Of a stretch of DNA of 64,000 nucleotides, positions 10,741 to 21,719 are shown piece after piece. Both the position numbers and the translations under genes were made by a program. Position 1 is the first letter of the stretch. Every line of letters starts with the position of its first letter. Under the pieces are notes generated by a model that saw nothing but the letters and a program-made list of their open reading frames with translations, was not told where the DNA came from and did no database searches. Origin of the DNA: Phoronis australis (taxonomy: Eukaryota; Phoronida; Phoronidae); NCBI GenBank assembly GCA_002633005.1, contig NMRA01000103.1, positions 158,690-222,689 of the forward strand, read 5' to 3'.

Positions 10741-11950
10741 ACTAGAAAGATTATTGTCACGGCGTGACAATAACGGGCTCTGCGCGTGCGTATTACTGGG
10801 ATTATTATGGGAAGTTACTGACAGCAACCCGTTTACCAATATGAAAAGGAATTCTTTAAAATTGTAGGACAAATTACATATTAATTTTTGATGACCTTTC
10901 CAGTAATTGACCTCTTCCGGTGCATTATGAGCCCCGATGAGGGACTAATTGCTAACTCGATTAAAAGTGTGGTTAATGCTGATAATCACAGATGTTTTAC
11001 TTTAAGCACTTCAGAATACAAGATGAATGATTTGGTCAAACTTTCAGAAGAAAAATGCACCTAATGACCCAATGGGTGCACCAAATGACCTGAAAACTTA
11101 GAATTCAAACTCAATCGCACACTTAACAAACAGATATGTAATTTTGAAGTCTCTAGCTCAAAATTTTAGTTTGCACTCAATGACCTTTGCCCTATTTTTT
11201 CTGATTGGTTAGGCCTATTGTGAAGTAAAGTAGGGTATTCAATTGGCATGTTGACTTACACCAGTGTGCTGAAATTGAAAAGAATTCCTAGAAAAACGTA
11301 AGAGATATAACATTTTGAACGTTACATGACCTTTGCACTAATTGACCTCATCCGATTCATTTTAGGCATCTTTAGGAGACTTATTGCAAAGCCCATGGAA
11401 AATGTGTTTAACGCTGAGAATCAAAGTTGTCTAACGGTTGACTCATCAGAATACTTGCTGATAGAAAAGGTCAAATTTTCAGAAGAAAAATGCACCTAAT
11501 GACCCCATGATTGCACTAAATGACCTGGAACTTTGGATTCCGATTTGATTTACCTGTGGCAATCAGACCTGTCAATTTGAAGTGTATAGCTCAAAATTTT
11601 AGTTTGTACTTAAGGACCTTTGACCGATTTCACCTGATTGGATGACCTGATTACTTAGAAAAGTATTTTTTTTAAATTGTCATGTTGGCTTATACCTGTG
11701 AACCGAATTTGAAAAAGATAGCTTTAAAACTAAAGGAGGAGTAGCATTTTGAAAATTATATGACCTTTGCACCAAACGACCTCTTTGGTGCAATATGGAA
11801 AAAGTCATATGCTGAATTTAAAGACCGTACCTGCACCCAATTTGGAGTTATTAAGCCTCAAAGTGGGTTGGAAGAAGAATAAGAGGAATAAGAATAAGAA
11901 ATAAGAATAAGAATAAAATTGAAGAAAATCCAGGAACAACAGTACTCTGC
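10741..11950 (+). mobile_element. Element R1, copy b (full length)
   Basis: Begins with the palindromic box TTATTGTCACGGCGTGACAA (10751 onward) and ends in an AATAAG-rich tract plus a hairpin with arms CTCTGCGC and GCGCAGAG. Copy c at 43664-44937 has the same start box and the same tail in the opposite orientation, which fixes the ends. There is no coding capacity. Terminal palindromes, no clear TIR and a short-tandem-repeat tail are reminiscent of non-autonomous Helitron/HINE elements, but no CTRR end was confirmed; an unclassified non-autonomous element is equally possible. Confidence 0.8.
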
Positions 11951-12190
11951 GCTTACACGCGCAGATTAATAAGAATAAAATTGAAGAAAACCAAGGAACA
12001 ACTGTACTCTGCGCTTACACGCGCAGAATAATAAGAATAAGAAGAATAAGAATAAAATTGAAGAAAACCCAGGAACAACAGTACTCTGCACTTACACGCG
12101 CAGAGTAATAAGAAGAATAAGAAGAATAAGAATAAAATTGAAGAAAACCCAGGAACACCAGTACTCTGCGCTTACACGCGCAGAGTAATT
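11880..12190 (+). repeat. Tandem array of R1 hairpin tails (4 units)
   Basis: Four units of about 65-75 bp, each an AATAAGAATAAAATTGAAGA tract followed by CAGGAACAAC and a hairpin ACTCTGCGC-loop-GCGCAGAGT. The hairpins centre near 11960, 12020, 12100 and 12175. The second has lost part of its 3' arm match and the third has one arm mismatch. The array appears to be amplification of the R1 3' terminus. Confidence 0.85.
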
Positions 12191-12872
12191 ATTTGGTATT
12201 AATGATAATCATATGCGTTTTACTTGTACTGAAAAACATTTGCATGGCCGAACTAACCCCCAGCCATCCAAAATCAGTAAATCTATTGAATATTTTCTTC
12301 ATTAAGCTGCTTGAAAAACTCATTTCTTCCGAAATCACATGTTTTCTGTTGTATCAAAGCAAATAATTCCCTACAAATTTTTTACTTAAAGTCGAAGATG
12401 ACATTGAAAATTCTGTAAATTTGCACTGCTTGTTTACGAGCTCTTTGTTTTGTGGCTCAAAATACACAAAAAGTAAAGTGCGTAGTAACCAAACTATCAA
12501 ATCAGTACATCTGAACTGCGCACCCCATCTGTACCCAAAATACAGAATTTCCCACTCGAAACCGAGTGAAAATGTACCCAATCGAGCCGGTGTAGCATTA
12601 AATAATGACTCCGTGAAAAATTACCTCGGTTAGTTTTTTCACAGGGTGTAAATTTAATTTAAAGAATGTTCAACCCATGAAAAAATAACTTCACGTCCGT
12701 GAAACCTGTCCCGTCATTATTCAATGGTTCCCCACAGCAGGGGGTTGGGATAAGAAGGCATGATACCCGCAACTGGCGATCATTCCACGATGTTCGATAC
12801 ACGGATGTTTAGGTCTGGGAGTTACCTGAGTTGCGCGCGGCAAGGGAAATCTTGCTTTTTTAGCATTTGCCG
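12191..12872. other. Non-coding stretch, nothing recognised
   Basis: No repeat ends or splice-bounded exon recognised. Confidence 0.5.
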
Positions 12873-13053
12873 CAATTGACCTATCGCCAGGATTTTGAGT
12901 GACGGCTTATCTGACCATTTAGAACGCATCATTATTGACACACCTTCGTTTCCAAGCCGCCATTTTACCCGACAAACAACACGTTGCACGTTAAAACTTA
13001 TTGTTTGTTAGTCGACATCATGCAAGAGGGCGGAGCTTGCGACAGGTCAATTA
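12873..13053. mobile_element. MITE of family D
   Basis: About 180 bp bounded by inverted AATTGACCTATCGCCAG (left) and, read inward from the right, AATTGACCTGTCGCAAGC. The same two distinguishable ends bound the 2-kb insertion at 34446-36505, where one end carries CCAGGATT and the other CAAGCTCCGCCC. This copy is therefore a deletion derivative of that family. No coding capacity. Confidence 0.7.
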
Positions 13054-13342
13054 GGGTGAGAAAGTAATGAACAGCGTGCAGACCAGGAATATGATGTAGG
13101 GAGATGGGCTGAAGCGAAAACAATCACTATTTTTTCCAACAGTCTTTCGTTTAATTGCCCAAATCTGCAACTGGCCGTCTTTACACTGCTCGTGTCAGGA
13201 TATATCATCTGACTATAGCTGCGTGAAGATTAATCCAAAATACTTGACCACATGCTAAGAATCTTCCGATGGCAGCCAAGTTTTCTTACTGTCAACGTCA
13301 AATTTGAGAAAGCCAATCGTGGTGAAAGGAGGCACGCTACAA
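13054..13342. other. Possible 3' flank of a minus-strand exon
   Basis: Lies downstream of the candidate terminal exon at 13343-13387. No AATAAA was seen on the minus strand just after the stop. Confidence 0.35.
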
Positions 13343-13387
13343 TTACTGCAGGGCTTTGATTGCCGACACAACGTCCTCATCGAGAGT
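13343..13387 (-). CDS. Candidate terminal exon, function unknown
   Basis: After a strong acceptor (ACATTTTTTTCAG) the minus strand reads TLDEDVVSAIKALQ and then a stop. Composition and the helix-like D-E-D-V-V-x-A-I-K-A-L pattern look coding. Fifteen codons are too few to identify a family, and no matching upstream exon was found. A minus-strand open frame starting at 14100 begins with a hydrophobic MYVHIILPLFALISADA, but it soon runs into a MITE (13822-13977), so a link is doubtful. Confidence 0.3.
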   Translation of the reverse strand, partial: TLDEDVVSAIKALQ

Positions 13388-13821
13388 CTGAAAAAAATGT
13401 TTTCGATTTTTGGCGTTCCCAAGACAAATGCATTACTCATGATAACTGAAATTTAATTCTGCCACAGATTTTTTTAATCGCCTAATTCACATCGGCACAC
13501 AAAAAATGGGACCAAAAAACGCCATAGTGGACAGTTTTCTCCGCAAAGTTACTACTTCCCTGCAAGTGTTAGAAAAAAAATCTGACAACAGATTCAGAAT
13601 GCTCGTTCCTTCTAAATTCTAAAAACGTGATCATAGTACCCCCATTACCACCTACTTTTTCGGCAATTTCGATCTGTCTGACAGCCTTCCGTTTTCTCAG
13701 TCAGCAGGCGACAGGGCTTGAAAGCAAACGACAGCCACGATTTTACCTGAAAAGCGGATCTTTCAATTGATAAATTGTAGACGTTACTGCAGAATTTTAA
13801 AACTGTATGTAAGGCATTTTT

Positions 13822-13977
13822 CAGTGGCGAATTTAGAGGGGGGCCAAGGGGGCCATGGTCCCCTAAAATTCTCCCAGATTCCATTTGGCAGTACGGGGGT
13901 GCGAATATCTGACGGGCAAAATCCTGACTAAAACTCTGCCCTGGCCCCCCTAACTCAAAATCCTGGATCCGACCCTG
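13822..13977 (-). mobile_element. MITE of family E (GRIQDFELGG-type), copy 1
   Basis: Short repeat with CAGTGGCGAATTTAGAGG at one end and, inverted, CAGGGTCGGATCCAGGATTT at the other; interior GGGGCCAAGGGGGCCATGG. A second copy lies at 62655-62816. On the minus strand it reads GRIQDFELGG, a peptide that arises from this repeat and contaminates predicted proteins. CAG...CTG termini suggest an hAT-type MITE; the 8-bp flanks do not match well. Confidence 0.75.
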
Positions 13978-14251
13978 TTTTTCACATGTAGTCCATTTGC
14001 TGAGCGCGTACTTAAGCGAAGTCTGAAAACGCGTGGTAGTACTTATAGTGGCATCGGCGCTTATTAGGGCGAATAGCGGCAGAATTATATGTACATACAA
14101 CAGTGTAGTTTATACGCACACAAATCACACGTCGTACAAACAATCGGCCATTTACGTTAATCAATCCCAATAGCCTTTGCGCACCCTAATTTCCGGACAT
14201 GCGCAATCGTTAAATCGATTCGGTTGCAGCTCCGCTATATTGGCTAGCACG

Positions 14252-14366
14252 TTGTCATACCAGACAAAAGTATGTGCTCTGCAGTTAACAGAGGAGCTAG
14301 ACACCCTTACAACCGCTCTATTTCTAGTAAAGTTACTGAACGGGAGAACGCCCTAATGAACTTTAA
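14252..14366 (+). repeat. Dispersed repeat C, partial copy
   Basis: Shares TCATACCAGACAAAAG and, 85 bp later, ACTGAACGGGAGAACGCC with 15262-15383 and, more diverged, 31707-31822. Only the 3' part of the longer unit is present here. Confidence 0.7.
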
Positions 14367-14879
14367 AACCCTGTAATTTATTTATATGTCCCCATAGCTG
14401 TGAGTTCTTACAGAAGCTCACATTAAATTTAGACTATTAAAAGCAACTGGGTTATATTTATAACAAAGTTACCCGGGGTGATTTTCCATACTAAAAAGTT
14501 GTATTGGGGCGGCGTCAGGTTGTCAGCTGCAGTAACACGTGTGCCCGGTCTATAGTATTAGGTGTTTATGATTAGACGTCTGCCATGTCTGTTCTCATTT
14601 CAATTCATATAAATAGACGAAAATACTTTGCTGCATGAGTTAGAAGACCATTTTTACAACGTGTTTTTTAAATTACCAGTCAAAAATATGCGTGATGTGA
14701 AGACGTAGTGTTTGCAATTCGCCAGTGAACTGCTTTTATGTAATTACGTTCGTATTTACATAAAGCAGTGGTCATCAAGATCACCCCATCCACGTCCTCA
14801 ACTGAAACCTGCAGATGGACGTGAAGGACCTCGGGAACTGAAGCAATTAAATTTGTCTTCTGCTTTGTGTATTTTGTGT

Positions 14880-15385
14880 ATTACGACGTTTTCCCGTTCA
14901 TCCCAACTTGTTCGATTCTATAGCCTAGCAACAAGTTGAGAAACACGACTGATTAAGTCCATTCTAAAATTTATGACTGGAGGGCCAGCTCTCTTTTTGT
15001 TCGATAATTGCTCTCTAATTTCCAATAAGATCCTATCTAGCCTGACTAGCATGTGTTGTTAAAAATAAATGTTAATTTATGACACATTTGAACATAAACT
15101 AATAGCATTTTTAAATTCCTCGTCAAATGCTGATCATGCTTAGTTTGTAAATCACCAAAATTGCAACAGACACTTCACTCTGTCCTAACGTTGCAACGCA
15201 CTGGGTTTGACTGTGTTCACATGGGGTTGTTAATAAGCCTAGTAGTTAATTGGCCTGCCTGTTTTCATACCAGACAAAAGACTGTGCTTAGCAGTTAACA
15301 AAAGAGTTAGATGTTACCACAGGCTCACAACCCTCTACGTTTTGTAAATTCACTGAACGGGAGAACGCCGTCATGTCCCCAAGTT
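14880..15385 (+). repeat. Dispersed repeat C, long copy 1
   Basis: About 500 bp in the same order as 31310-31830: GTTTTCCCGTT, a TATAGCC(T/C)AGCAAC box, GAGGGCCA(G/A)CTCTC, TTGTTCGATAATTGCTCT, and the distal GAACGGGAGAACGCC. No open frame is conserved. Probably a decayed transposon; ends not resolved. Confidence 0.7.
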
Positions 15386-15786
15386 CAATTGACTTGCTAA
15401 CTGTTAAAGCATTTGATTTAGTTGACTCATTGTTATCAAACTGGCCTTTTTTGTCCCTTTATGAGCTTATTGTTATCTCCGGGCTCGGAAAGAACTGAGT
15501 TCCGTTATTTTATCATCCCATAACACGTCAGGTCAAACCGTGACCTGAATAAACAAAACCGTCAGTTCATGAAATTTCAGGTTAAACTTTTACTTCGTTT
15601 CATGCCCACCAATGCATTTTAATGTCGTTACGGTTCAATTTAAGACCAATTTTATAACCGTAAGTGATCGAAATGAAAATTTAGTTGTGGTCTGACAGAA
15701 TTAACGGTTTTCATAGCATTTACTAAAGCTCAGTGAAGTAAAGTACTGGACACGATAGTTTGACTGCAGGAGGCAAATGTGAACTA
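15386..15786. other. Intron-like sequence, nothing recognised
   Basis: No feature beyond AT-rich background. Confidence 0.5.
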
Positions 15787-16076
15787 TATCTTGAGTAATC
15801 ATCTCAGTTCGTGTTATGTCATATTAATGCTATTATTATTATTCCTATTATTATTGTTATTGTTAATGTTATTATCATTACTATTACTATTATTATTATA
15901 ACAATAACAATTATCTTGAGTAATCATCTCAGTCCGTGTTATGTCATATTAATACTATTATTACTATTCCTATTATTATTGTTATTGTTAATGTTATTAT
16001 TATTATTATTACTATTATTATTGTTATTGTTATAATAATAATAATAATAGTAATAGTAATAGTAATAATTATTATT
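15787..16076. repeat. Duplicated 125-bp unit rich in (TTA)n
   Basis: Units 15787-15911 and 15912-16036 both begin TATCTTGAGTAATCATCTCA and continue into TTATTATTATTCC/TTGTTATTGTTAATG runs. A complementary TAA-rich run follows to 16076 and can fold back on them. It ends just before the acceptor of the 16094 exon, where it may act as part of the pyrimidine-rich tract. Confidence 0.9.
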
Positions 16077-16093
16077 ATTCATTCATGCAACAG

Positions 16094-16246
16094 AACAGCC
16101 ATGTGTGAATAAGTACTTCCCTTGGATCGATGGGGAGAAAGTCACCTGTGCCCAATTGGCGCTGCAAAACTGGTGCTGGAAATCTTGGATGAAAAATCTT
16201 TGCTGTTATTCGTGCAGAGATCCTCAACCACCTGGGCCATCCACGG
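16094..16246 (+). CDS. Secreted cysteine-rich protein: PLAC-type exon
   Basis: Exon of 153 bp with acceptor CATGCAACAG and donor ACGG|GTGAGT, symmetric phase 1-1, typical of shuffled extracellular modules. It reads QPCVNKYFPWIDGEKVTC, AQLALQNWCWKSWMKNLCCY, then SCRDPQPPGPST. Six cysteines are spaced C-x14-C-x8-C-x8-CC-x2-C, matching the PLAC module of ADAMTS, ADAMTSL, papilin and lacunin, a disulphide-bonded domain of secreted matrix proteins. ShK-type domains also have six cysteines but lack the adjacent CC. A proline-rich linker follows. The exon at 25260 continues in phase 1 and has the same cysteine pattern, which argues for one gene with a 9-kb transposon-filled intron. Confidence 0.7.
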
Positions 16247-17535
16247 GTGAGTTGAGGTTGACGGGGAGTCGAACCATCCCCTGTAAACTTGGTAGGAATT
16301 GAACAAAACAGTTATCTGTGAGTTAATGTCCCATTTTCTTGCTGGCTCAAGAAACCGTTTCACAGTTTTGTGCTTAACCCATGAGCAAAACGCCGGAGGG
16401 TTCGTGCATGTACAAATCATAACCCACCGTATATGTAGAACTTCAGGCATGGGACGTCAACTCCCGACCCAGAATCGCCTTCTTCAAGATGTTGACCCTC
16501 TGTTGCATTTGTGCATAGCTGAGTAGCGACTGAAAAATCGGCTGCATTTTCAGGTAGCCTCAAAGAAGCCATACTTGCAAAAAATAATTGATTGACAATA
16601 CTTTTGGGAATCATTTTTAGAATCTGTCGTAAGTTTGCTTTCGGAATCTAATGTTGGCTTATGTCGCGCGTTGACAGGGAAGTGGTAATTTTGGGGTGAA
16701 ACATATCGGTTTTGTATTTTTACCCCTTTGTTAGCATGCTTTGCTTTTCAGGATGAGTGAAAGGGTAAAAACTGCAAGTAAAGATTTTCTGCTCATCTGT
16801 AGGAATTGTGAGGTGAAATGACTCAAAACTTTTCATTCGTTGCATACAGTTTTCGGCAGAGTGAAGATAGGGTGACGAGTACATGTATGTTGACATGTGT
16901 TCTGATATTCAAACCCCAGTGAGAAGTGTTCTCTGGCCCCTACTAGTGGTAAAGTTTCTTAATCCGACATTTCACGGGATTTGGTGCAAGACTTTGCTTT
17001 GTAACTTTTTATTGACCGCTCGACTGACTTTTGATCGAGAATTGAATTTATCAAATCAAGCCTAAGTGGTTTGCTTCATTTTCGACGTGTCATTTGTGTA
17101 CATAGTGGAATCATAAAGCACGATTACTGAGGTACGGTTCTAGAGAAATATCAATTCCTCGGGGAAATTCTTAAACTTACATTACGGCCACTCTTTTCAT
17201 GCTGGATGCCGGAGATAGTGTGCCTTTTAATGTCTTTTCAGCTCCAATCTTAGTGCCACTTTCGACAACTTATAAAACTATACACTGTATATTAGGAGTC
17301 TTTCACCAACGATTTTTTTGTGTAAAGATAGTGTTACATTATTTTACAGAAAGAACTAAGCTTTGGTTTTGAATGCAATTATAAATGTATTATTTATATT
17401 ATAATTCATTAGTGCAATATTTACCACCTGTCCACATACATGTACATGTATAATGTAAATTCGATTTGTGAGCAGTAGATTTATACATGCATAATGCTTA
17501 CCTACACCCATTTGTGCATTATTTACCCCTATTCC
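16247..17535 (+). other. Start of the large intron of the PLAC gene
   Basis: Open frames here (for example 16299-16526) carry no recognisable domain and lack a matching acceptor/donor pair. No further CC-x2-C signature was found before 25260. Confidence 0.5.
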
Positions 17536-17544
17536 ATATGTATG

Positions 17545-17591
<47 letters not shown>

Positions 17592-17671
17592 ATATATGTG
17601 TATATATATATATATATAGATATGTATATATGTGTATATATGATATATGTATATATATATATATATATATA
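17536..17671. repeat. (TA)n microsatellite
   Basis: Long TA run with a few G and C interruptions. It creates long tyrosine/isoleucine frames on both strands that are not genes. Confidence 0.95.
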
Positions 17672-17899
17672 CACAAAGAAAGTGTACTGAAGGTGACGTA
17701 GATAAAGTGGTGTCCCACGAGACATTCGCCATACGAAAATAGTTAAATAACAACAATATTCTGTCTTGTAGAGGCCGAGGAATCGGCGCCTAAGTTGCAG
17801 AAAATAACATAATAAACATATAATGGGGCTATTCGACAATCTTTACAATACATGAGGGCGCGTGTGTACTAGTGGTGATAGATTATGCAGCCTCGATTN

Positions 17900-17904
17900 G
17901 TGTT

Positions 17905-17935
<31 letters not shown>

Positions 17936-17962
17936 AGGTGTGTGTGTGAGTGTGTGTGTGTG
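17900..17962. repeat. (GT)n microsatellite next to an undetermined base
   Basis: GT run with a few interruptions. Base 17899 is N. Confidence 0.95.
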
Positions 17963-20900
17963 TTGTTTTCATGGTGAGCCTGAATATGTTAAGTAACACC
18001 ACTCTGGGCACAGTTTTGAAGGCTGTCATGAGTGTACACTTCTGTTGTGAAGACGAGTCTTTCCCAGTGTCTTGGTTTGAGTCCAGTTGTACATTAACTT
18101 CATAAAGTCTGACGGCTATAAGTCTGATAAGTCTATCTCATAAATTACCTGCTGGCAGTCCGCCTTTACTATAACGATTTAACGATTATTCCATGTTTAC
18201 AATACTGATACCTGTTAACTGAGCTACTGGCCGATGTCGACTTCACGACAGTCGCCAGTCCATAACACTAAATCATCGTGAGATACCGTCCGGAGTTGGT
18301 ATATGGTGCAACTCAGGACGGTCTGGGGTCAACAGAAAACCACAGTTCAACAGTAAGTCTACACCAATGTAATAAACGAGAGTATTTCTACTTACTGAAT
18401 CGGCTGCAGGTATGCTTATCTCTTTTATGACACAAAATGTGTGACTGGACAAAGCGTTTTCAAAATCAATGTGAGACCCCTGGGGTCCCTGTCAAATCCT
18501 CACGACAATTCTACGTTATGCGGGTTAATCATTGTTTACTGTGATGTGTTTTACCATATTTGACGTAGCACTCGGTATCTTTTCGTACATCAAATAAGTA
18601 TTATTAATGTTTGGAATGATTTCTAACAGGTTTATCAGTGACAGTTACATCAATCAATGTTGAATGTTTATGCTGTGAAACTCAATATTGGTTAGCGAGG
18701 CAAGATTACAATCCAAGCCCAAAGGGTACGTGACAAACATCCGATATTAGTTTGTTACCCTACCCTATGTCGTCTGGAAATCTATTACACGTTGACATGC
18801 AAATATATCTTGTTTTTTTTCAACTGAACTTAGGTTTTTGGGTCTGAGGGTTTGTACCGTGCAGACAAAAATGCATCGTTTCTGCAACCCCCCCCCTGAA
18901 TGGGCAAAAATTGGTTTTAAGCAGTTGACTGCAGGCAGCTAACCCGAAAGATCTTCCTATCCAGTGCAGATCTGTTATCAAAGACAAATTTCTATATCGG
19001 AGACAACGAACAAAACCTTTGAAAAAGGACAGCTATTATAAAAGAAAGTTATGTAAGTTGTTTTGTTGATTTACTTATTGTGGTACTCAGCGGGAGGTTG
19101 GCATAGGAGGTTGGGGTCGTAAAATTTTGTGCAACTGAATGGGTAGAAATAACAGGTAACAGAGTCTGGGGAAAAGAACATGGCGAGGTAAGTTTCATTA
19201 AACTGAATTGCTATCCCCTGTCAACCCATAAAATATATTACATTTTCTAAATTCTAAGTGACTGAATAGTCTTAACTCATGCCTTGAAATGTTGCAAGTT
19301 GTTTATAGTATCACGACTGCCAATAAAAGAAAAATCGCATTTTTGCTTTGAACACACGAGTGATGTCATATTCGATCACATTACTCTTACTGCCAATACG
19401 CAAGCAATGGTGCCTTAGAATTTTCAATTACTATTATACATAAGATAGATTTTCCATCATTTATTAAATGACCCAAGTGTTTATACCTTACATAAGATGA
19501 AACATGAAAAAACTGAGAAATGGTTCCCATAGCCCTAGACCAGAAGAGTGCTTGACAGACCCATGAATCTGTAATAGGGTTCTAAAATTGCTGAAACAAT
19601 CCAAAATCAAAAGGCTTTATAATGGGTAACAAAGATTTGAAGTTGTCTCAAATAACTTGTATATCTTGCAGACCAGTGATGCGCTTAAAGAATTGTTATG
19701 GCTAGGAATAAGAAATAAAGACACAGTTTTATACAATACTTATTATATACACCCTTGTTTTATAGAAATAGTAATTATTTAATTTTGTGTGAACCTGCAG
19801 AGCATTTACCATATCATATTTTTGAAAAACAGGGGCAACATTTTTGACTCAACGTGAAGTACATATTGATTCATGTTTCACTATGTTCCATGTACAGTGA
19901 CAGGCCGTTTCAAGCCGCAACACAGGCAAGATTTGTTATTCCTTTCTCTTCACACAGCATGTTCACACAACAGAAGCACTGCATGGGACAATGTACAAAC
20001 CAGTGACCTTGGAGAAATGTGAATCAGCACAACTTTAGCATAAAAAAATGTGCCATTGGATTGTTTGTGTGCCAAGAGGAACTGTAACTAACTGCTACAT
20101 CAGCCAGCCTCGTTGTTGAAGATGTCCTGTTGTAGACAATGAGCTATTTGTGCACAACTATGGTCATTTCCTTTCCTGGAAGAAACATGAGCGACTGAAG
20201 CTAATAAAAGAAGACCTAGTAACACTCTGGTCTAGTTCAGGGTCAGATTTTGGGCACAAACTAAGTCAAGTGTTATGCTGTTGTATTTACCTTCAAGGAT
20301 CAAAATGTGGACGTTATTGACTGCTGAATGAGGTTACATTAAGGAAAACTCCGTGCCAAAACTGAATCTTAGAATCGTTTTTAATCAAAAGCATCTGGTA
20401 TAAATACCTGTCCTTTTTCACTTAGTGATATTAACTTTTCCTTTCAGAAGAAAGGTTTTATACTAATGGTAAAAACTTTTCAACTTTGTACGCATTGTGC
20501 CCAATGACATTCAAAGACTACATCGATTCTCATACTGTCAGTAAAATGCCCGTTAATGTTACACTTTGATAATCGAATAAGTTTTTCATCAACAGACACG
20601 ATTGTCTCAAATTATTCAGTATTTATTCAGTTTTAAAGCCCGTACAGTGCAGTTGTGCTGCCTCTTTATAAAGCTGAATTGATTAATGATTATGCTGGCC
20701 ATGCGAACTGTCATTTTCCCGTTGACCTATAGAAATGTCTGGCAAGCAAACCGAAGTATTCCCTTTGTCTGTATTTGATTTCTTTAGGTGTGTATTTTTA
20801 GAGCTTTCTTAAGAAGGCCTTTGAACAGTTTTATGTTTTATGTTAACTTGTCTACACCAAAATTTCGACATGCATGTTTTCAATCATAGCTACATGTAGC

Positions 20901-21690
20901 TGTATAAGAATGTGCAACGCACAAAATTCGACAATATAACAATAATCAGTGTATTTTAAAACAAGATCGAAAATTGAACAACCACTTACACTAAAAAGGA
21001 ACAACACTGTTAAAAAGAATTTTAACTTTCCCAATGCAACAGAGTCCATTATTACGGATATGAAGGGCTGACTTTGTAAATTGAGAGTTTCAATTTTCTA
21101 GTTTCAGTTGTTTTCTCTCACCTGTAACATAATAGACAGAGAAATATTAGCGAAATATAGAAGAAAAACAAGACGAAACTAATTTTGCAAGGCAAAACAT
21201 AATTGACATTTCGTCTTCATGTTTATATGTACAATATAATAATCTTTGTACCCAAGCCTTATTTAAGATCTGAATTGAATTATGTAAAAAAGGCTAAAAG
21301 TGATTAAGAATGTGGATTTTTCCTGACACCTACATGTAAAATGTGATTCTGATTTCAACAAATAACGTTCATTCTAGGTGACAACATTTATTCCAACGCA
21401 ATGTTACGAAGTTACTGACTAGCTCATTTATGTTAATTTGATTACTAATCTGGTAGTCCTGGGGGCGGGGTCAGCTATAAAATAAGGAAACTCAGTCATA
21501 TAAAGAATGTTATTGGGCAGAGCATAGTTTTGAAGAGTAACTGCTATGAAAATTTATCCTTGACTTTTGATCGATACGTCCCATACATATTTTATATAGG
21601 GAGCACTCCCACCCAGGACAAAATGTGAATATGTGCTGTTAGCCTACCATCCGGGACCCGGGTGTGGGTCTTGAAAGAAACACTTAGTTC
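17963..21690. other. Interior of the candidate transposon / intron, no gene recognised
   Basis: About 3.7 kb without an open frame over 65 codons or a recognised motif; contains short C runs near 18889. A decayed transposase could lie here undetected. Confidence 0.5.
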
Positions 21691-21719
21691 CATTGAAACA
21701 ACCCGTTAATCAAAGGGGT

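Noticed and set aside
13645-14100. 151-codon minus-strand frame with signal-like N-terminus
   Set aside because: Most of it is the GRIQDFELGG repeat; only the first 40 or so codons are unique, and there is no further support.
15811-16035. Hydrophobic isoleucine/leucine-rich frame resembling membrane segments
   Set aside because: Encoded by TTA/ATT microsatellite repeats in a duplicated unit.
17487-17839. Tyrosine/isoleucine-rich open frames
   Set aside because: Produced by the (TA)n microsatellite.
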